A stretch of 10,130 bases of DNA from CAJQQY01 sp964352225 (GTDB lineage Bacteria; Bacteroidota; Bacteroidia; Chitinophagales; Saprospiraceae). Below are positions 7,317 to 10,130 of the stretch, piece by piece (positions within the stretch are counted from its first letter, which is position 1; each line of letters opens with the position of its first letter). The translations under genes and the position numbers were made by a program. The notes under the pieces are model-generated. The model was not told the DNA's origin and did no database searches. It saw only the letters and a list, made by a program, of their open reading frames with translations. Where the stretch lies: NCBI GenBank assembly GCA_964352225.1, contig CAYGRM010000244.1, positions 1 to 10,130 of the forward strand, given 5' to 3'.

Positions 7317-7347
7317 TAAATATAGTCTGTTTAAAAGCTAAAACAAA
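7317..7347 (-). promoter_or_regulatory. Candidate promoter of gldK
   Basis: TTTG (7347-7344), a spacer of exactly 19 nt, then TATATTTA (7324-7317) fit the Bacteroidetes -33/-7 pattern apart from the last base of the -7 box. Transcription would start near 7310, giving a leader of about 46 nt. It is the best-spaced promoter candidate in the window. A second, perfect -7 box (TATCTTTG followed by C) lies further upstream at 7387-7380 but lacks a well-placed TTG. Confidence 0.5.
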
Positions 7348-7379
7348 AATTTATATTTCGATTTTTGCTTAATAGCTAG

Positions 7380-7387
7380 CAAAGATA
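7380..7387 (-). promoter_or_regulatory. Second candidate -7 box upstream of gldK
   Basis: TATCTTTG on the minus strand matches TAnnTTTG fully and is followed by C. No TTG occurs 17-23 nt upstream, the nearest being 8, 12 and about 31 nt away. It may be an alternative gldK start giving a leader of about 110 nt, or a chance match. Confidence 0.3.
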
Positions 7388-7481
7388 TAAATAGCCAAAC
7401 AAAAAATGGAGGATTTTGCAAAAAAGAATATTTCTCTCCACATTTAGTTTTACTATTCTAGCTTTAACTCAAACTAATTCA

Positions 7482-7514
7482 ATACGTTTCTTATTTTTAA
7501 GAAATAAAACGTAT
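7482..7514 (-). terminator. Bulged hairpin after porP, possible weak terminator
   Basis: TTTCTTA (7487-7493) pairs with TAAGAAA (7498-7504) around a TTTT loop. The stem continues as ATACG (7482-7486) with CGTAT (7510-7514), leaving a 5-nt one-sided bulge. It begins 12 nt after the porP stop codon. The minus-strand RNA continues UGAAUUAG without a U-run, so it may act as a weak terminator or an RNA 3'-end element. Confidence 0.45.
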
Positions 7515-7526
7515 GAATAATAAATT

Positions 7527-8492
7527 TTATAAAAATCTTGGATTGTGTATAATTCGGGGAGGCACTCCTGCTCCAATGATTTTATTCAAGTTATAATTGA
7601 TTAAAATTTCATGGGAACCGTTGCTTACCGAATTGTAGGAGGACAAAGTTAGGTCGTAGGAGTAGGCTAGGGTAATTTTTTCACTCAATTTCATGCCCAC
7701 CAAGAATGCTGCTGCGTCAATTGTATTTTTGTTATATCCTCTAAACGCAAGTCCTCCAAATATATTGTCGTTGTATTTAATTATTGTTGAAATTTCTATT
7801 TGTGTTTCGATAAAGTCTGATTTAGCCATAATCGATGGCTGAAAACTAAAAGAATTGTTGATATCCCAATTGTATGCCATTGTAAAGAAATACTGCCTCT
7901 TCAATTGAAAATTAACGTTTCTATTCAAATTTACTTTTGGTTCTATCAAATTTATTGCAGAAGCTCCTACCTCAAATTGCTCTGTTTGAAAAAATACACC
8001 GGCATTAAATACTGGTATAATTCCAGTTTCTCTTCCCTCTGATAAAACTAAATCATTATGAGTGATGGGATTCTCATCATAATCTCCATCTGGAGTTCTT
8101 AGAATTGTTCCATCCAAAGTCTTTTGATAAAAACCTCCTCCTGCTCCCATCGAAAGTATTCCAATATTCCCAACTGGTTTATGATAAGCATATGAAAGTG
8201 TCATTGAGGTATTTTGTTCTGCCCCAAGTTCAATATTATCTACATTTAAGCCCACTCCTCCTTTTAAAAAATACACCGGCATATGTGCATTTATATTTTG
8301 CATGACGGGATTCCCATTAAGCCCAACCCATTGACTTCGAAAAACGCCAGTAATACTTAATGAGTTATCTAATCCTGCATAAGCTGAGTTATTTTGATAC
8401 TTATTCAACATATACATGGAATACTGTCCAGCCTGTTGACTTTGTACCGAAAATCCAATGCATATAATAAGAAATGTAAAAAAATACTTCAT
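7527..8492 (-). CDS. porP: PorP/SprF-family T9SS outer-membrane beta-barrel protein
   Basis: This is an outer-membrane protein of the PorP/SprF family, which anchors or docks T9SS components and substrates at the outer membrane. The 321-residue product has a signal peptide (hydrophobic core about 4-16, likely cleavage near residue 18-19 in VQSQ). The mature N-terminus shows the family block SMYMLNKYQNNSAYAGLDN (25-43), followed by RSQWVGLNGNPV (52-63). The rest is an array of amphipathic strands typical of a barrel, ending in NPRFL. Bacteroidetes carry many paralogues of this family, often beside adhesin-like genes. Here the position directly before gldK matches porP of the P. gingivalis porPKLMN operon, which favours the core PorP over an accessory SprF. 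Family assignment is strong; the symbol rests on synteny. A hairpin and 262 bp separate it from gldK, so co-transcription is not guaranteed. Confidence 0.88.
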   Translation of the reverse strand: MKYFFTFLIICIGFSVQSQQAGQYSMYMLNKYQNNSAYAGLDNSLSITGVFRSQWVGLNGNPVMQNINAHMPVYFLKGGVGLNVDNIELGAEQNTSMTLSYAYHKPVGNIGILSMGAGGGFYQKTLDGTILRTPDGDYDENPITHNDLVLSEGRETGIIPVFNAGVFFQTEQFEVGASAINLIEPKVNLNRNVNFQLKRQYFFTMAYNWDINNSFSFQPSIMAKSDFIETQIEISTIIKYNDNIFGGLAFRGYNKNTIDAAAFLVGMKLSEKITLAYSYDLTLSSYNSVSNGSHEILINYNLNKIIGAGVPPRIIHNPRFL

Positions 8493-8601
8493 AGTCGGAG
8501 TTTTGAATTCTAATTAAAAACTAATTTTCGCTTTTAATTATTTTAGGAAATAACTCTAGTCATAAATATAAGTGTCTTTTTTGGGTATTTTATTTTCCAC
8601 T

Positions 8602-8630
8602 AAAAGATAATTAAGATTTTATACGACAAA
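8602..8630 (-). promoter_or_regulatory. Candidate promoter of porP
   Basis: TTTG (8630-8627), a 17-nt spacer and TATCTTTT (8609-8602) match the Bacteroidetes pattern except for the final G of the -7 box. The leader would be about 103 nt. A competing -7-like TATATTTA at 8570-8563 resembles those before gldK and gldL but has no TTG at a suitable distance. Which of the two is used cannot be decided by reading. Confidence 0.35.
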
Positions 8631-8700
8631 TAACACTTTATACTTTCTATTAAAACGTCTTTTGGTCTTTTTGTTTAAAAAAATAATTAAACACTACTTT

Positions 8701-8714
8701 TTTGAAATTTCAAA
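8701..8714. repeat. Perfect 14-bp palindrome TTTGAAATTTCAAA
   Basis: The site is fully symmetric without spacer and lies about 70 bp upstream of the best porP promoter candidate. It could bind a dimeric regulator of porP or of the divergent-free gap, but its simple A/T composition makes a chance origin plausible. Confidence 0.3.
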
Positions 8715-8899
8715 CTCTTTACTCTTCAAACTAAAGTTCCTCTTTTTTATTGCAAAATCTGAACCATAGTCATCAAATATTCACTTGTAATTATCTAATA
8801 TTGTTAGTTTTATACCTTATCTAATGTTTATATGTGAAAAGGTCTCAATTACTTTACTTTTTGTTAACGACGAACATTTATTTACCTCTAGTTGGGATA

Positions 8900-9673
8900 T
8901 TACTCTATTTCTATAATTTGTAGATCATAAGCTAGTTTGACATTAGCAGGAAGTGTTTTATTTACCTCAGACGCTAATCCCATATGATGACTTACATGAG
9001 TTAAAAATGCTTGCTTAGGTTTTAACTTTTCAATTACTTCCAAAGCTTGTGGAACATTAAAATGCGAGTAATGCTCATAATAGTGTAACGCATTTAAAAT
9101 AAGCACCTTACTCCCTTCAACTTTTGCCATTTCCTTAGGTGCAATTGTGCGGGCATCGGTGATGTAGGTGAAATCTCCAATACGAAACCCTAATACAGGT
9201 AATTTTCCATGCATCACTTCTATTGGAATAAATTCAATTCCATTTATCTCAAATGACTCATTCTTAGAAATAGTCCGTAACCCTAAGGAAGGAGCTCCTG
9301 GATATTTATGGTCAGCAAAAACATATTCAAATCGCAACCGCAAATCTTTTTGTACTCGTTCAGCTGCATAAACAGGAATATCTTCTTTTTGTCTGAAATT
9401 AAATGGCCGAACATCATCCACACCTATCATATGGTCATTATGTTCGTGAGTCAAAACAACAGCATCTAAATGACGAATCCCCGTTCTCAACATTTGCTGC
9501 CGAAAATCAGGTCCGGCGTCTATGACAATGTTCGTCTCTCCTACTTGAATTAATATAGATACTCGCAAACGATGATCTTTCGGGTCTGTTGATTGACAAA
9601 CTTTGCAATCACATCCGATTATTGGAACTCCTTGAGATGTTCCTGTACCAAGAATAGTAACTTTTAATTTTAT
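8900..9673 (-). CDS. PhnP-like metallo-beta-lactamase-fold phosphodiesterase, apparent ATA start
   Basis: This cytoplasmic metallo-hydrolase resembles E. coli PhnP (cyclic phosphate phosphodiesterase of phosphonate breakdown). From the ATA at 9673-9671 it is 257 residues, the usual family length. It begins K-L-K-V-T-I-L-G-T-G-T-S-Q-G, then GCDCKVC with Cys21, Cys23 and Cys26, the numbering of the structural zinc cysteines of PhnP. The catalytic motif is THEHNDH (His76, His78, Asp80, His81), with further ligands His155 (VMHGK), Asp173 (ITDAR) and His226 in THVSHH. His229 fits the fourth structural-zinc ligand. The first standard start codon in frame, TTG at 9568, codes the Leu of DHRLR and would remove the first strand and all three cysteines, so I reject it. 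No ATG or GTG occurs between it and the in-frame stop at 9688-9686. No phosphonate genes are nearby, so the substrate may differ. The family is firm; the start is unresolved. Confidence 0.85.
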   Translation of the reverse strand: MKLKVTILGTGTSQGVPIIGCDCKVCQSTDPKDHRLRVSILIQVGETNIVIDAGPDFRQQMLRTGIRHLDAVVLTHEHNDHMIGVDDVRPFNFRQKEDIPVYAAERVQKDLRLRFEYVFADHKYPGAPSLGLRTISKNESFEINGIEFIPIEVMHGKLPVLGFRIGDFTYITDARTIAPKEMAKVEGSKVLILNALHYYEHYSHFNVPQALEVIEKLKPKQAFLTHVSHHMGLASEVNKTLPANVKLAYDLQIIEIE

Positions 9674-9714
9674 GGCGAGATTTTTTTAGCTCCAAAACTA
9701 ATCTTGAAACTCAT
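9670..9714 (-). CDS. Possible 14-codon leader ORF overlapping the hydrolase start
   Basis: ATG at 9714-9712 opens a frame of 14 codons (MSFKISFGAKKISP) ending in TAA at 9672-9670. That stop overlaps the ATA start of the PhnP-like gene as ATAA, the arrangement seen in translationally coupled genes (compare ATGA). The ATG lies 13 nt after the stop of the upstream 107-residue gene. A run of seven A near its end (T7 at 9681-9687 on the plus strand) would, with one extra A, fuse this frame to the hydrolase. It may be a coupling leader or the remnant of a damaged start. Confidence 0.3.
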   Translation of the reverse strand: MSFKISFGAKKISP

Positions 9715-9727
9715 TTTTAATCATTAT

Positions 9728-10051
9728 TTATTCGGACTTAGCTGCTTCAGTATTTTCTGTTTCAACTTGCTCCTCTTCCTTTTTGTCTAAAGTTTTCATT
9801 ATTTTTCCATAGAACTCTAAAGTCTTCTCCGTAAATATTGTCTCATCCACATTTTCAAATTCAGATAAGATTTCCAATAACACATTAATTCGACCTTCTG
9901 TATCAAAAAATTTATTGACTACTGCAATATTTCTATTTTCCACCAAACAATAGCCAGACTTAAAACTTCCTTTTTCATACCTCACCTTATAATCTAATTC
10001 TTCAAAAATAGTTTCTATTTTCTGCAAAGTAGTCTTTGTATATTTAAACAT
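9728..10051 (-). CDS. Small conserved-looking protein of unknown function
   Basis: I do not recognise a named family. The 107-residue product is soluble, with no signal peptide or membrane segment. Residues 1-85 look like a compact alpha/beta fold: an N-terminal helix (TKTTLQKIETIFEELDY), strands around VRYEKGSFKSGYCLVENRNIAVVNKFF, and a C-terminal helix region (RINVLLEILSEF). Residues from about 90 on form a charged, glutamate-rich, probably disordered tail ending in AAKSE. One cysteine is present (Cys35). Codon and base use match the neighbours, which with its length supports a real gene. It lies directly upstream of the PhnP-like hydrolase on the same strand, with 13-54 bp between depending on that gene's start, so the two are likely co-transcribed. 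A TATCTTTA box (10089-10082) is a weak promoter candidate. A shared role with the hydrolase is only inferred from proximity. Confidence 0.8.
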   Translation of the reverse strand: MFKYTKTTLQKIETIFEELDYKVRYEKGSFKSGYCLVENRNIAVVNKFFDTEGRINVLLEILSEFENVDETIFTEKTLEFYGKIMKTLDKKEEEQVETENTEAAKSE

Positions 10052-10130
10052 ATTTGATTTTTGATTATTTTATTTCAAAATCTAAAGATAAAACAAAAAA
10101 AAAACTTCTCTCTCTATCGGAAAAACTCAG

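Larger units (their letters stand above)
8493..8899. other. 407-bp non-coding gap upstream of porP
   Basis: I find no convincing reading frame, tRNA or structured RNA here. The sequence is very AT-rich. It holds candidate porP promoter boxes in its lower half, a 7-bp dyad TGTTTAA/TTAAACA (8672-8678 and 8687-8693), a perfect 14-bp palindrome TTTGAAATTTCAAA (8701-8714), and a 9-bp direct repeat TTATCTAAT at 8791-8799 and 8817-8825. No clear terminator follows the hydrolase gene ending at 8900. Confidence 0.6.

Noticed and set aside
9566..9568. TTG as start of the PhnP-like hydrolase
   Set aside because: It would drop the first strand with the LGTGTSQG motif and the three zinc cysteines, and the upstream frame is clearly homologous to the family.
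1..10130. Mobile element, CRISPR, tRNA or phage signatures
   Set aside because: I saw no transposase-like protein, no regularly spaced repeats, no cloverleaf and no shift of base composition between genes.

Overview
The window is an AT-rich stretch, about one third G+C by eye, from a member of the Bacteroidetes (Bacteroidota). The type IX secretion/gliding genes porP-gldK-gldL-gldM-gldN prove the phylum. Bacteroidetes-style promoter boxes (TTG / TAnnTTTG) and A-rich stretches before start codons in place of Shine-Dalgarno sites agree with it. The protein style suggests Cytophagales, but that is an impression and not a demonstration. Every gene I accept lies on the minus strand, so transcription runs from high to low coordinates.

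Right end (10130 to 8900): a 107-residue conserved-looking protein of unknown function, then a PhnP-like metallo-beta-lactamase-fold phosphodiesterase. The hydrolase frame has no ATG, GTG or TTG at its natural start. The homologous start position reads ATA and overlaps the stop codon of a 14-codon mini-ORF. This is the oddest feature of the window. A 407-bp non-coding gap (8493-8899) follows.

Centre (8492 to 2562): the core of the type IX secretion system (T9SS). It holds PorP/SprF-family outer-membrane protein, lipoprotein GldK, inner-membrane motor proteins GldL and GldM, and periplasmic GldN, in the order of the Porphyromonas gingivalis porPKLMN operon. GldL and GldM form the proton-driven motor, GldM crosses the periplasm, and GldK/GldN form the ring under the outer membrane. 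The motor residues (GldL Glu49 and Glu62, GldM Arg8) are intact. The genes are not packed as a tight operon: strong inverted repeats lie 11-20 nt after the stop codons of porP, gldK, gldM and gldN. Only gldL-gldM lacks a strong one. Promoter-like sequences sit upstream of porP, gldK and gldL. A perfect 16-bp stem terminator (2506-2541) closes the cluster.

Left end (2432 to 1): a class I SAM-dependent methyltransferase with its own perfect -7 box and a 16-bp palindrome where the -33 element should be, then a hairpin terminator, then the first 498 codons of an ABC exporter half-transporter that runs off the window just before its LSGGQ signature.

I see no tRNA, rRNA, CRISPR array, insertion sequence or sign of recent transfer. 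The protein-coding content is a known system. What may be new is its RNA-level punctuation and the non-standard start.
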